From positions 5,374,501-5,438,500 of the forward strand of contig NZ_CP029608.1 of assembly GCF_003352185.1 (NCBI RefSeq): a stretch of 64,000 nt of DNA. The letters are read 5' to 3'. Source of the DNA: Pseudomonas kribbensis. Its GTDB lineage: Bacteria > Pseudomonadota > Gammaproteobacteria > Pseudomonadales > Pseudomonadaceae. The notes beneath the pieces are model-generated. The model did no database searches, was not told the origin of the DNA, and saw only the letters and a list, made by a program, of their open reading frames with translations. Shown here one piece after another: positions 1 to 8,790 of this stretch. A program made the position numbers and the translations under genes. Within the stretch, counting starts at the first letter, position 1. Each line of letters opens with the position of its first letter.

Positions 1-1
1 A

Positions 2-2101
2 CGTCCGCTGGCGAAACTCGACCGCCTCGACGTCAGCGAAACCACCGTGGACCTGGCCAAGCAACAAGTGGTGGTCGGCAAGATCCGCAGCCAGAAGCTC
101 GAAACCTGGGCCGCCCTCGAAGCGGACGGGCAACTGGACTGGCAGAAACTGTTCGCCAGCCAGCCGTCCAAACCTGCCGCCAAAGCAGCGGCTGAGCCCA
201 AAAGCACTCCGGCCGCCGCCGACTCGCCAAAAACGGAACCGGCCGCGCCGGGCAAGCCATGGCAAGTGCTGCTCAAGGACGTGCAACTGCGTGACTACAA
301 AGTGCACCTGGCGGACCGCTCGGCGAAGCCCGAGGTCACGCTGGATGTCACGCCGCTGAACGTCGATCTGCAGAATTTCGACAGCCTCAACGGCTCGCCC
401 TTCAACGTCAAACTCGACGCTGGCCTGGGCAAGCAAGGCAAGATCAACGCCGACGGCGTGGTCAACCTGGCGCCGGTCACCGCCCAGCTCAACGTGAAGA
501 CCCAGGACATCGACCTGCGCGTCGCCCAGTCCTACATCAACCCGTTCATTCGTCTGGAACTGCGCAGCGGCATGCTCGGCAGCGACCTGAAAGTGAACCT
601 GAAAAGTACCGAGCCGCTGGCACTCAGCGTCACCGGTCGCGCTCAGGTCGATCAATTGCACACCCTCGACACCCTGAAGACCCGGGACTTCCTCAAGTGG
701 CAGCAAGTGGTGGTCGAAGGCCTGAATTACCAACACGGCGACAGCCTGTCGATCGACAGGATCAACCTGTTCCAGCCGTATGCGCGCTTCATGATCAACG
801 ATGACCGCACCACCAACATCGATGATTTGCTGATCCCGCAACCTGCCGACTCCGGGGCGAAAACCGCGGCGGCCAAACCCGCCAGTAACTCGAAACCGTT
901 GGGCATTCACATCGGCGGCATCGTGATCAATGACGGCTCGGCCAACTTCGCCGACTTCAGCCTGACGCCGAACTTCGCCACGGCGATCCAGCAGCTCAAC
1001 GGCCAGATCGGTACCATCGACAGTCGTCAGGCGAAACCCGCCAGCGTCGACGTCAAGGGCAAGGTCGATCGTTATGCGCCGGTGACCATCAAAGGCGCGG
1101 TCAACCCGTTCGACCCGATGGCCAGCCTCGACATCGCCACCAGTTTCAAACGGGTCGAACTGACCACCCTGACCCCCTACTCCGGCAAGTTCGCCGGTTA
1201 CCGGATCCGCAAGGGCCGGCTCAATCTCGACCTGCATTACCTGATCACCAAGGGCCAGCTCAAGGCCGAGAACAAAGTGGTGGTCGAACAACTGCAACTG
1301 GGCGAGAAGGTCGACAGCCCGGATGCCGTGAGCCTGCCGCTGAAACTGGCGATTGCGCTGCTCAAGGACGTGGACGGCAAGATTTCCATCGAGCTGCCGG
1401 TCACCGGCGACCTGAACAACCCGCAATTCAGCGTGATGCCGATTGTCTGGCAGACCCTGCGCAACCTGATCGTCAAAGCCGCCGCCGCACCTTTCAAGCT
1501 GATTGGCGGTCTGGTCAGTGGTGGCGGATCGGAAGATCTGGGCACCGTTTCCTTCGCACCGGGTTCCAGTGAACTGAACAAGGATGCCGAAGCGGCGCTG
1601 GTCAAATTGTCCCAGGCCTTGAAAGAGCGTCCGGCCCTGCGTCTGGAAATCGAAGGCACTGCCGCACAAAGCAGCGACGGCCCGTTGCTTGCCGAGCAGC
1701 GTCTGGAACGCGAATACCAGTACAACTACTACAAGATGCTCCAGCGTCGTGGCGACAAGGTGCCGGCCCAGGCCTCGCTGATCCAGGTACCGGACAACGA
1801 AAAAGGTCCGCTGCTTGAAGGTATCTACCGCACCCGTCTGAAAACCCAGCCACCGGCTGAATGGAAGGATCTGGGCAAGGAAGAACGCACGGCGAAAATG
1901 CGCGCCGACGTGATCAAGTTCTGGAGTTCCAGCGATGTGCTGTTGCGCCAGCTCGGCCAGGACCGTGCCAGCAGCATCAAGGATTACCTGGTGGACAAGG
2001 GCCAGTTGGCCGACGACCGTGTGTACTTCATCGACGCCAATCTTGGTGAAGCGGAAAGCGACGGTCGCGTGGTGACGCAAATGCATTTGGACGCCGAGTG
2101 A
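2..2101 (+). CDS. DUF748 (AsmA-like) envelope protein, 5' end missing
   Basis: The frame is open from base 2, with no stop before the window edge, so the gene starts upstream; the first in-window GTG (47) is probably internal. The visible ~700 residues are beta-rich repeats typical of DUF748 proteins, which belong to the AsmA/TamB-like group of large periplasmic proteins. Proline/alanine-rich linkers lie near residues 55-80 and 275-285 counted from base 2. The last ~200 residues include an OmpA-like stretch beginning near FAPGSSELNKDAE. The role is probably envelope or outer-membrane homeostasis; no exact function is known to me. It overlaps the next gene by one base and is likely cotranscribed with it. 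Confidence 0.85.
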   Translation, partial: RPLAKLDRLDVSETTVDLAKQQVVVGKIRSQKLETWAALEADGQLDWQKLFASQPSKPAAKAAAEPKSTPAAADSPKTEPAAPGKPWQVLLKDVQLRDYKVHLADRSAKPEVTLDVTPLNVDLQNFDSLNGSPFNVKLDAGLGKQGKINADGVVNLAPVTAQLNVKTQDIDLRVAQSYINPFIRLELRSGMLGSDLKVNLKSTEPLALSVTGRAQVDQLHTLDTLKTRDFLKWQQVVVEGLNYQHGDSLSIDRINLFQPYARFMINDDRTTNIDDLLIPQPADSGAKTAAAKPASNSKPLGIHIGGIVINDGSANFADFSLTPNFATAIQQLNGQIGTIDSRQAKPASVDVKGKVDRYAPVTIKGAVNPFDPMASLDIATSFKRVELTTLTPYSGKFAGYRIRKGRLNLDLHYLITKGQLKAENKVVVEQLQLGEKVDSPDAVSLPLKLAIALLKDVDGKISIELPVTGDLNNPQFSVMPIVWQTLRNLIVKAAAAPFKLIGGLVSGGGSEDLGTVSFAPGSSELNKDAEAALVKLSQALKERPALRLEIEGTAAQSSDGPLLAEQRLEREYQYNYYKMLQRRGDKVPAQASLIQVPDNEKGPLLEGIYRTRLKTQPPAEWKDLGKEERTAKMRADVIKFWSSSDVLLRQLGQDRASSIKDYLVDKGQLADDRVYFIDANLGEAESDGRVVTQMHLDAE

Positions 2102-2397
2102 TGAACAGTCAATGGCTGGCCGCAATCGCGCTGGCGCTCGTCGCCAGCCAGGCTTCGGCATCCGATACCCTGCGCTGTGGCAGCCAGTTGGTCAGCCTCG
2201 GTGATCGCGCCAGCGAGGTACTGCAGAAATGCGGTGAACCGGTCAGCCGCGACGTGCTGGGCTACAAGCGCAGCGCCAATCGCCGTGAAGAGTTTCAGGT
2301 CGAGGAATGGACCTACGGCCCAAGCAACGGCATGTATCAATACCTGCGCTTCGAAGGCAATCGCCTGCGGCAGATCAACAGCAAGCGCGGCGACTGA
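2101..2397 (+). CDS. DUF2845 small secreted protein
   Basis: This 98-residue protein starts at the ATG that shares its first A with the DUF748 stop codon. A GTG lies just before it, but the ATG gives a normal signal peptide (MNSQWLAAIALALVASQASA) with cleavage before SDTLRC. The mature part has two cysteines (LRCG and QKCGEPV) and a WTYGPSNGMYQYLRF core, which is the DUF2845 pattern. It is likely periplasmic. No function is established, and one-base coupling to the DUF748 gene suggests a shared envelope role. Confidence 0.8.
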   Translation: MNSQWLAAIALALVASQASASDTLRCGSQLVSLGDRASEVLQKCGEPVSRDVLGYKRSANRREEFQVEEWTYGPSNGMYQYLRFEGNRLRQINSKRGD

Positions 2398-2432
2398 TTC
2401 CTCTCCACTTTTCCAGCCCTTGAAATAGAACA

Positions 2433-2481
2433 GGCCCCGACACGAATGTCGGGGCCCGTAATGGCCACATTCCGTGTGGCC
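2433..2481 (+). terminator. Two tandem hairpins after the DUF2845 gene
   Basis: The first hairpin has a perfect 10-bp stem (2433-2442 with 2447-2456, CGAA loop). The second has a 7-bp stem (2463-2469 with 2475-2481). Neither is followed by a T-run, so termination is plausible but weak. They separate the + strand pair from the convergent BON gene and could serve both strands. Confidence 0.5.
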
Positions 2482-2566
2482 GTTCGCATGAACTCTAAAG
2501 GGGCGGCAGACGTATTGCTCGGCCCGCCTGTCGCGTCTTCTCCCGGTCCAGGCGAGAAGTCTTGCC

Positions 2567-2923
2567 TTACTCGGCTTTCAGGCCGTCAGCGGAGACCGCT
2601 TTGACGCCTTTGATTTTCTTGGTGATGTCTACGGCCATTTTTTTCTGTGCTTCTGTCACTGCAACAGTGGAGGACAGAGACACGACGCCTTTGTTGGTTT
2701 CTACTTTGATGTCAGTGCCTGGAATGCCTTTTTCGGTCACCAGGTCGCTTTTGACTTTGGTGGTGATCCAGGTGTCGGAAGTGGCTTCTTTCGCCTTGGT
2801 CATTTCACCGGCAGCCAGAGTCATTGGAGCCTGGGTCGCCTGGGTGGATTGTGCGAATGCGCCGGTGGCCATGGTCAGGGTCAGCGCGGTAGCAGCAGCG
2901 GCAGTGATAGCGAACTTCTTCAT
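2567..2923 (-). CDS. BON-domain periplasmic protein
   Basis: The protein has 118 residues. A signal peptide (MKKFAITAAAATALTLTMATGAFAQ) is followed by one BON domain (about residues 48-115) with the usual pattern of DTWITTKVKSDL, a glycine-containing turn, VKVETNKGVVSLSS and the C-terminal VKGVKAV strand. BON proteins such as OsmY are periplasmic and linked to osmotic or membrane stress; with a single BON copy this is a reduced version of OsmY. It is monocistronic. A candidate sigma-54 promoter lies 64-82 bases upstream, which would be unusual control for this family. Confidence 0.85.
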   Translation of the reverse strand: MKKFAITAAAATALTLTMATGAFAQSTQATQAPMTLAAGEMTKAKEATSDTWITTKVKSDLVTEKGIPGTDIKVETNKGVVSLSSTVAVTEAQKKMAVDITKKIKGVKAVSADGLKAE

Positions 2924-2986
2924 ACGAGTAACTCCTGTTTTTCTGGAAAGTCTGCTGCGTGTCTTGTCAGCAGGGTTACCGTAGAT

Positions 2987-3005
2987 ATTGCGAACGCTGT
3001 GCCAA
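2987..3005 (-). promoter_or_regulatory. Candidate sigma-54 promoter of the BON gene
   Basis: On the minus strand the site reads TTGGCACAGCGTTCGCAAT: TGGCAC at -24 and CGCA at -12, with exact GG-N10-GC spacing. Transcription would begin near 2979, leaving about 55 bases of leader before the ATG at 2923. Sequence match only; no activator site was identified. Confidence 0.6.
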
Positions 3006-3180
3006 CTTTCGAAAATAAAATAAATCCTTATAAATCAATGAGTTAACAAAATGAAAAATTCTCGAAATCATGCAAATTGCATGACCTTTGAATTATCTAC
3101 ATGCAACTTGCGGCTTTTGGGAAAGTTCCTAACACGCTGAAAAGATTGAAGCTTTTTGTGAAGCACCGCGCAAAAGAAAA

Positions 3181-3199
3181 TGCCCCGCAAAGCGGGGCA
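3181..3199 (-). terminator. pilA terminator
   Basis: An 8-bp perfect GC stem (3181-3188 with 3192-3199) has a three-base loop. On the minus strand it is followed by TTTTCTTTT. It lies 24 bases after the pilA stop codon. Confidence 0.85.
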
Positions 3200-3222
3200 T
3201 TTGATGAGCAGGGATCAAGCAA

Positions 3223-3666
3223 TCAAGTACCGCTGCCTGGGCAACCTTTAGGGGCGTAGTCAGGGTTGACTGTCGAAGCGCAGCTCCAGACCCCGGCCAC
3301 GTTACCGGTGGCGCCGCCGGTACGGGTCAGCGTAATGGTTTTGCCCAGCACAGGCGCCGGTGCATTCGCGATGGTGCAAACGATGGTGCCTGCCCCGGTA
3401 TTCGCCGTACCCGACACGCTGACAGTACCGCAGTTGGTCGTTACATAAGTTGCGGAACCGGTCACCAGCGTACTGTTCGGGTCGGTACCTTGATTGATGG
3501 TGTCCTCGAACGGCACTTTCAGCGCGCTGATTTCCGCCAGCCCCGCCGTCACCTTGGACCGTGCCTGGTACTTGGTGTATTGCGGCAGCGCAATGGTGGC
3601 CAGGATACCGATGATCGCCACGACGATCAGCAGCTCGATCAGAGTGAAACCTTGTTGTTTTTTCAT
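3223..3666 (-). CDS. pilA: Type IVa major pilin PilA
   Basis: The protein has 147 residues from the ATG at 3666, preceded by a GGAG ribosome site. The frame stays open upstream, but the class III leader fixes the start: MKKQQG is cut after G6, leaving F7-TLIEL with Glu at +5. A long hydrophobic helix follows (LLIVVAIIGILATIALPQY). The C-terminal end has the paired cysteines of a D-loop (WSC...KGC). It forms the pilus fibre after processing by PilD. It is divergent from pilBCD, has its own terminator and has a good sigma-54 promoter, matching PilS/PilR control known in Pseudomonas. Confidence 0.93.
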   Translation of the reverse strand: MKKQQGFTLIELLIVVAIIGILATIALPQYTKYQARSKVTAGLAEISALKVPFEDTINQGTDPNSTLVTGSATYVTTNCGTVSVSGTANTGAGTIVCTIANAPAPVLGKTITLTRTGGATGNVAGVWSCASTVNPDYAPKGCPGSGT

Positions 3667-3712
3667 AGACACGCTCCATGCATGAGTCGGAATCTCATGA
3701 TCTGAACAGGAC

Positions 3713-3731
3713 TCAGCACAGCCCGTGCCAA
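3713..3731 (-). promoter_or_regulatory. Sigma-54 promoter of pilA
   Basis: The minus strand reads TTGGCACGGGCTGTGCTGA, with TGGCAC at -24, TGCT at -12 and exact GG-N10-GC spacing. The start would be near 3704, about 38 bases before the pilA ATG. RpoN/PilR control of pilA is established in P. aeruginosa, and pilS and pilR are present in this window. Confidence 0.85.
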
Positions 3732-3835
3732 GGCGCCCGCACCCGCGCAGGCTGGGCGCGATCACGCTTTCGCGGTGTTTCCTACAACCTGTAACCGCAC
3801 TATCTGACACTTTTTGTCACCTGCACCGAGGCGGT

Positions 3836-3864
3836 TTGGCGCTGTCACTTGACTAGGCTATAAG
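3836..3864 (+). promoter_or_regulatory. Candidate sigma-70 promoter of pilB
   Basis: A -35 TTGGCG and a -10 TATAAG are separated by 17 bases, with the -10 ending 28 bases before the pilB ATG. The -10 matches consensus in five of six positions and the -35 in four. Confidence 0.5.
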
Positions 3865-3892
3865 TCATGAACTGTCTGCATCCGGGATTCCC

Positions 3893-5593
3893 ATGAATGA
3901 CATCGCTCTGAGCGGTCTGGCCAAGCAATTGGTCCAGGCCGAACTGCTCACGGAAAAAAGCGCCCAGCAAGCCTGGCAGCAAGCCCAGCGCAATCGCCTG
4001 TCGCTGGTCAGCTATCTGGTACAGAACAAACTGGTAAAAAGTTGGCAGGTCGCCGAAATCGCCTCGGAGCATTTCGGCATGGCGTTCCTCGACCTCAACT
4101 GCCTGGACAAGGAAACCCAGCCCAAGGGCCTGGTCAGCGAAAAACTGGTTCGCCAGCACCATGCCCTGCCCCTGTGGCGACGCGGCAATAAACTGTTCGT
4201 GGGGATCTCCGACCCGAGCAATCACCAGGCGATCAACGACATTCAGTTCAGCACCGGGCTGACCACCGAAGCCATTCTGGTGGAGGACGACAAGCTCACC
4301 GATGCCATCGAGAAATTCTTCGACACCCACGCCTCCGGGCTGGAAGACATGGCCGATGTCGACCTAGACGGGCTGGACGTCGAATCCGTCGATGACAGCA
4401 AACAGGACGCCATCGGTGGAATGGACGCCGACGACGCGCCGGTGGTGCGCTTCGTCCACAAGATGCTGCTGGATGCGATCAAGAGCGGCTCTTCCGACCT
4501 GCACTTCGAGCCCTACGAAAAAAACTACCGGGTGCGGGTGCGTACCGACGGCATCCTGCGTGAGGTGGCCAAACCGCCGATTCAACTGGCCGGGCGCATC
4601 GCCGCCCGGCTGAAGGTCATGGCCAGCCTCGACATCTCGGAACGCCGCAAACCCCAGGACGGGCGTCTGAAAATGCGCCTGTCGAAAACCAAGTCGATCG
4701 ACTTCCGGGTCAACACCCTGCCGACGCTGTGGGGCGAGAAAGTGGTGATCCGGATTCTCGACCCGTCCAGCGCGCAGATCGGCATCGACGCCCTCGGCTA
4801 CGAGCCGGAGCAGAAAGAGCTGTACCTGGCCGCCCTGAAACAGCCGCAAGGCATGATCCTGGTCACCGGCCCCACCGGCTCCGGCAAGACCGTTTCGCTG
4901 TACACCGGACTGAACATCCTCAATACCGTCGACATCAACATCTCCACCGCCGAAGACCCGGTGGAGATCAACATGGAAGGCATCAACCAGGTCAACGTCA
5001 ACCCGAAGCAGGGGCTGGATTTCGCCCAGGCCCTGCGCTCGTTCCTGCGTCAGGACCCGGACGTGATCATGGTCGGTGAGATACGCGACCTCGAGACAGC
5101 GGAGATTGCGATCAAGGCTGCACAGACCGGTCACCTTGTACTGTCCACGCTGCACACCAACAGCGCGGCGGAAACGTTGACCCGCTTGCACAACATGGGC
5201 ATTCCAGGCTTCAACATCGCCACCTCGGTCAGCCTGATCATCGCCCAGCGACTGGCGCGAAAACTCTGCAGCCACTGCAAGAAGCCCATCGAAATTCCCC
5301 GCGAAACCCTGCTCAAGGAAGGCTTTCCCGAGGAACGCATCGGCAGTTTCACGATCTATGAGCCCGTCGGTTGCGATCAATGCAACGGCGGCTACAAGGG
5401 CCGCACCGGCATCTATGAAGTGGTCAGGAACACGCCCGAACTGCAACGGCTGATCATGGCCGAGGGCAACTCACTGGAAATCGACAGCCAGATGCGCCTG
5501 GACGGCTTCAACGACCTGCGCACCTCGGGACTGATCAAGGCCATGCAAGGCATCACCAGCCTTGAAGAAATCAACCGGGTTACCAAGGACTGA
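3893..5593 (+). CDS. pilB: Pilus extension ATPase PilB
   Basis: The protein has 566 residues, the usual PilB length. An N-terminal MshEN/GspE-N region (about 1-150) precedes the secretion ATPase core. The Walker A motif GPTGSGKT lies near residues 325-332 and the Walker B region MVGEIRDLETAEIA near 393-406. Two CxxC pairs (CSHC near 458, CDQC near 494) form the zinc site of GspE/PilB ATPases. It is a cytoplasmic hexamer that powers pilus assembly at the PilC platform. pilC starts two bases after its stop, so the genes form an operon. Confidence 0.95.
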   Translation: MNDIALSGLAKQLVQAELLTEKSAQQAWQQAQRNRLSLVSYLVQNKLVKSWQVAEIASEHFGMAFLDLNCLDKETQPKGLVSEKLVRQHHALPLWRRGNKLFVGISDPSNHQAINDIQFSTGLTTEAILVEDDKLTDAIEKFFDTHASGLEDMADVDLDGLDVESVDDSKQDAIGGMDADDAPVVRFVHKMLLDAIKSGSSDLHFEPYEKNYRVRVRTDGILREVAKPPIQLAGRIAARLKVMASLDISERRKPQDGRLKMRLSKTKSIDFRVNTLPTLWGEKVVIRILDPSSAQIGIDALGYEPEQKELYLAALKQPQGMILVTGPTGSGKTVSLYTGLNILNTVDINISTAEDPVEINMEGINQVNVNPKQGLDFAQALRSFLRQDPDVIMVGEIRDLETAEIAIKAAQTGHLVLSTLHTNSAAETLTRLHNMGIPGFNIATSVSLIIAQRLARKLCSHCKKPIEIPRETLLKEGFPEERIGSFTIYEPVGCDQCNGGYKGRTGIYEVVRNTPELQRLIMAEGNSLEIDSQMRLDGFNDLRTSGLIKAMQGITSLEEINRVTKD

Positions 5594-5595
5594 AC

Positions 5596-6813
5596 ATGGC
5601 CGTCAAGGCAGCGAAAATCAGCGTCTACGCCTGGGAAGGCACCGACAAGAAAGGCAGCCGGATCAGCGGCGAACTGAGCGGACAAAACCCCGCGCTGATC
5701 AAGGCCCAGTTGCGCAAGCAGGGCATCAACCCCGGCAAGGTGCGCAAGAAATCCGCGTCGTTGCTGAATTTCGGCAAACGCATCAAGCCGCTGGACATCG
5801 CCCTGTTCACCCGGCAGATGGCGACCATGATGAAGGCCGGCGTGCCGTTGCTGCAGTCATTCGACATCATCGGCGAAGGCTTCGAGAACCCGGCGATGCG
5901 CAAGCTGGTGGACGAGGTGAAACAGGAAGTCGCCGCCGGTAACAGCTTCGCCGCGGCCCTGCGCAAGAAGCCGCAATACTTCGACGAGTTGTATTGCAAC
6001 CTGGTCGATGCCGGCGAGCAGTCCGGTGCTCTCGACACCCTGCTCGAGCGCGTGGCGACCTACAAGGAGAAGAGCGAAAGCCTCAAGGCCAAGATCAAGA
6101 AAGCCATGACCTACCCCACCGCCGTGATTCTGGTGGCGGCGGTCGTCACCGGCATTCTGCTGGTGAAAGTGGTGCCGCAGTTCCAGTCGGTATTTTCCGG
6201 CTTCGGTGCCGAACTGCCGGCGTTCACCCTGATGGTGATCGGTCTGTCGGAGTTCATGCAGCAATGGTGGTGGGCGATTCTGGGTGTGCTGATCGTGGCG
6301 TTTTTCGGCACCCGCCATGCCTTGAAGAAATCCCCGGCCCTGCGTGACCGACGTGATGCCTGGCTGCTGAAACTGCCACTGGTGGGCACCATGATGTACA
6401 AGTCCGCCGTCGCCCGTTTTGCCCGGACCCTGTCGACCACGTTTGCCGCCGGCGTGCCGCTGGTCGAAGCGCTGGACTCGGTCGCCGGAGCCACCGGCAA
6501 CGTGGTGTTCAAGCGCGCGGTGCTGCGCATTCGCCAGGACGTGGCCACCGGCATGCAGTTGAATTTCTCGATGCGCACCAGCGGAATCTTTCCGAACATG
6601 GCCGTGCAGATGACCGCCATCGGCGAAGAATCCGGCGCCCTGGACGACATGCTCGACAAGGTGGCCGGGTTCTACGAGGAAGAAGTGGATAACATGGTCG
6701 ACAACCTCACCAGTCTGATGGAGCCTTTCGTCATGGTGGTACTCGGGGTGATCGTCGGCGGGCTGGTCGTGGCCATGTACTTGCCGATCTTCCAACTCGG
6801 CTCAGCGATCTGA
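5596..6813 (+). CDS. pilC: Type IV pilus inner-membrane platform PilC
   Basis: The protein has 405 residues with two GspF-type domains (about 70-195 and 275-400). Membrane segments are visible near 172-195 (AVILVAAVVTGILLVKVVP), 222-238 (WWWAILGVLIVAFFG) and 378-402. Each GspF half has the conserved GEQSGALD or GEESGALDD motif. PilC connects the PilB and PilT motors to the growing pilus. It lies between pilB and pilD with 1-2 base gaps, so the three are almost certainly translated from one message. Confidence 0.95.
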   Translation: MAVKAAKISVYAWEGTDKKGSRISGELSGQNPALIKAQLRKQGINPGKVRKKSASLLNFGKRIKPLDIALFTRQMATMMKAGVPLLQSFDIIGEGFENPAMRKLVDEVKQEVAAGNSFAAALRKKPQYFDELYCNLVDAGEQSGALDTLLERVATYKEKSESLKAKIKKAMTYPTAVILVAAVVTGILLVKVVPQFQSVFSGFGAELPAFTLMVIGLSEFMQQWWWAILGVLIVAFFGTRHALKKSPALRDRRDAWLLKLPLVGTMMYKSAVARFARTLSTTFAAGVPLVEALDSVAGATGNVVFKRAVLRIRQDVATGMQLNFSMRTSGIFPNMAVQMTAIGEESGALDDMLDKVAGFYEEEVDNMVDNLTSLMEPFVMVVLGVIVGGLVVAMYLPIFQLGSAI

Positions 6814-6814
6814 C

Positions 6815-7687
6815 ATGTCCATCGACGAACTCTTCGCCCTCTATCCGCTGGCCTTTGTCTTCACTGCTCTGATACTCGGGCTGGTGGTGGGCAGCTTCCT
6901 CAATGTGGTGATCTGGCGCCTGCCGAAAATGCTCGAGCGCGAATGGCGCCAGCAGGCCCACGACGTGCTCGGGCTGCCCGTCGAAACGCCGTTGCCGGTC
7001 TACAACCTGATGTTGCCGCACTCGCAATGCCCGCATTGCGCTCACCGCATTCGTGCGTGGGAAAACATCCCGCTGCTCAGCTACCTGTTTTTGCGCGGGC
7101 GCTGCTCGTCATGCGCGGCGCCGATCAGCAAGCGTTATCCACTGACCGAACTGGCCTGCGGCCTGCTCTCGGCGTTCATCGCCTGGCACCTGGGCTTCGG
7201 CTGGCCGGCATGCCTGCTGATCGTGCTGACCTGGGGCTTGCTGGCGATGAGCCTGATCGACACCGAGCATCAGCTGTTGCCCGACGTGCTGGTGCTGCCG
7301 CTGCTGTGGCTGGGGTTGATCGTCAACAGCTTCGGCCTGTTCGTCTCGCTGCACGATGCGATGTGGGGCGCGGTGGCCGGTTACATGGCGCTGTGGTCGG
7401 TGTTCTGGCTGTTCAAGCTGCTCACCGGCAAGGACGGCATCGGTCACGGCGACTTCAAGCTGCTGGCACTGCTGGGGGCCTGGGGAGGCTGGCAGATTCT
7501 GCCGCTGACCATTCTCCTGTCGTCGCTGGTGGGGGCCGTACTGGGGGTGATTCTGCTCAAGCTGCGCGACCGGAAAACCTCGACGCCAATCCCCTTCGGG
7601 CCCTATCTGGCAATTGCCGGCTGGATTGCCTTGCTCTGGGGTGGTCAAATAACCGACTTCTATTGGCAGTTTGTCGGTTTGAAATGA
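6815..7687 (+). CDS. pilD: Prepilin leader peptidase/N-methyltransferase PilD
   Basis: The 290-residue polytopic membrane protein carries the cytoplasmic zinc motif at C72, C75, C97 and C100. The catalytic aspartates are D149 ([12 protein letters not shown]) and D213 (GHGDFKL, the GxGD motif); these numbers equal those of P. aeruginosa PilD. It cleaves the leaders of PilA, the minor pilins and usually type II pseudopilins, then N-methylates the new N-terminus. Its stop overlaps the coaE start (ATGA), which couples the pilus operon to coenzyme A synthesis. Confidence 0.95.
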   Translation: MSIDELFALYPLAFVFTALILGLVVGSFLNVVIWRLPKMLEREWRQQAHDVLGLPVETPLPVYNLMLPHSQCPHCAHRIRAWENIPLLSYLFLRGRCSSCAAPISKRYPLTELACGLLSAFIAWHLGFGWPACLLIVLTWGLLAMSLIDTEHQLLPDVLVLPLLWLGLIVNSFGLFVSLHDAMWGAVAGYMALWSVFWLFKLLTGKDGIGHGDFKLLALLGAWGGWQILPLTILLSSLVGAVLGVILLKLRDRKTSTPIPFGPYLAIAGWIALLWGGQITDFYWQFVGLK

Positions 7688-8307
7688 ATACCCCTGTGGA
7701 AAAACCCTGGATTCTCGGCCTGACCGGCGGCATCGGCAGCGGCAAAAGCGCTGCCGCCCAGCACTTCATCGATCTTGGTGTCCATGTGGTGGACGCCGAT
7801 CATGCAGCGCGCTGGGTGGTTGAACCGGGGCGCCCGGCGCTGGCGAAAATTGCCGAGCACTTCGGCCCCGATGTCCTGCAGGCCGACGGCACGCTGGATC
7901 GCGCGGCGCTACGCAAGCTGATCTTCGAAGTGCCGGAGCAACGCCGCTGGCTCGAAGCGCTGCTGCATCCGCTGATCGCCGAGGAAATCGCCCATCACCT
8001 GGCGCTGGCAAAATCACCTTACGCGATTCTGGTTTCACCGCTGTTGATCGAGTCCGGACAGTACTCGATGACCCAGCGAATCCTGGTGATCGATGCGCCG
8101 CAGCAACTGCAGATCGAACGTACCCTGCAGCGTGACCAGACCAGCGAACAGCAGGTCCAGGCGATCCTCAAGGCCCAATCCAGCCGCGAAGACCGCGTGA
8201 GCCGTGCCGATGATGTGGTGGTCAACGACCGCGACCTCGCCTGGCTGCACAGCGAGGTCGAGCGCCTGCATCACTTTTACCTGACTTTATCCGGAGGCCA
8301 GTCATGA
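7684..8307 (+). CDS. coaE: Dephospho-CoA kinase
   Basis: The protein has 207 residues from the ATG that overlaps the pilD stop. The same frame is open far upstream inside pilD, but that part is a shadow. The P-loop [11 protein letters not shown] (about 12-22) and the CoaE pattern [15 protein letters not shown] and LLIESG follow in order. It phosphorylates dephospho-CoA in the last step of coenzyme A synthesis. The pilD-coaE-yacG order is the one I know from other pseudomonads. Confidence 0.95.
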   Translation: MNTPVEKPWILGLTGGIGSGKSAAAQHFIDLGVHVVDADHAARWVVEPGRPALAKIAEHFGPDVLQADGTLDRAALRKLIFEVPEQRRWLEALLHPLIAEEIAHHLALAKSPYAILVSPLLIESGQYSMTQRILVIDAPQQLQIERTLQRDQTSEQQVQAILKAQSSREDRVSRADDVVVNDRDLAWLHSEVERLHHFYLTLSGGQS

Positions 8308-8504
8308 GCCAGACCCCAACCGTTAATTGCCCGACCTGCGGCGCCCCGGTGGAATTCACCCCCGCAAACAAATTCCGGCCGTTCTGCTCGGACCGCTGCA
8401 AGCTGATCGACCTCGGCGCCTGGGCGTCGGAAGAACACAAGATTCCGGTAGCCCCGGATGCCGAGGACGAACTGTTTTCCGGCGACTTCGACCCGCGCCA
8501 CTGA
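8304..8504 (+). CDS. yacG: DNA gyrase inhibitor / zinc protein YacG
   Basis: The 66-residue protein has a four-cysteine zinc site at C9, C12, C28 and C32 (CPTCG and CSDRC), followed by the typical [16 protein letters not shown] and an acidic tail. YacG of E. coli binds GyrB and inhibits gyrase. The start overlaps the coaE stop by four bases, and a GGAGG ribosome site lies at 8294-8298. Confidence 0.93.
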   Translation: MSQTPTVNCPTCGAPVEFTPANKFRPFCSDRCKLIDLGAWASEEHKIPVAPDAEDELFSGDFDPRH

Positions 8505-8509
8505 TCCCG

Positions 8510-8725
8510 TCAGGGCCGCATGAAGCCGTAGTCCTGATTGTCGTCGAGGTTTTCCGCCAGAAAGCGCAACTCGTCGGCCAGGTCTTCGGCATTGCGTACG
8601 GCCTTGCTCTGCTGCACCACCGCACTGAGCAAGGCCCGCAGGCTCAGGCCCGGATCGAATCCCACCTCCTGCGCCATCTCCAGACTCTGCCGGGTTTCCT
8701 GCCTCGCCCACTCGTAAACGCTCAT
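8510..8725 (-). CDS. Conserved small hypothetical protein
   Basis: The 71-residue protein starts MSVYEWARQETRQ and is largely helical and acidic, without signal peptide or cysteines. I do not recognise a named domain. It is convergent with yacG, with five bases between the stops. I believe pseudomonads keep a short protein of this kind at the same place (next to yacG), which supports it as real. The frame continues upstream, but that part overlaps the permease gene's spacer and reads like non-coding sequence. The start is backed by AGGAG ten bases upstream. Confidence 0.65.
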   Translation of the reverse strand: MSVYEWARQETRQSLEMAQEVGFDPGLSLRALLSAVVQQSKAVRNAEDLADELRFLAENLDDNQDYGFMRP

Positions 8726-8790
8726 GCCGCTGCTCCTGAAGGGATTTGGCCGAGCATGAAATGCCGCGCACGGTGTGGATTTGATGTGGA

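Noticed and set aside
3667..3810. N-terminal extension of pilA to 195 residues
   Set aside because: The class III leader MKKQQG-FTLIE and its ribosome site define the start at 3666, and the extension would cover the sigma-54 promoter.
6943..7683. Fusion of coaE with a 247-codon upstream frame
   Set aside because: The upstream part lies inside pilD in another frame. CoaE homology begins at 7684, where a stop/start overlap is present.
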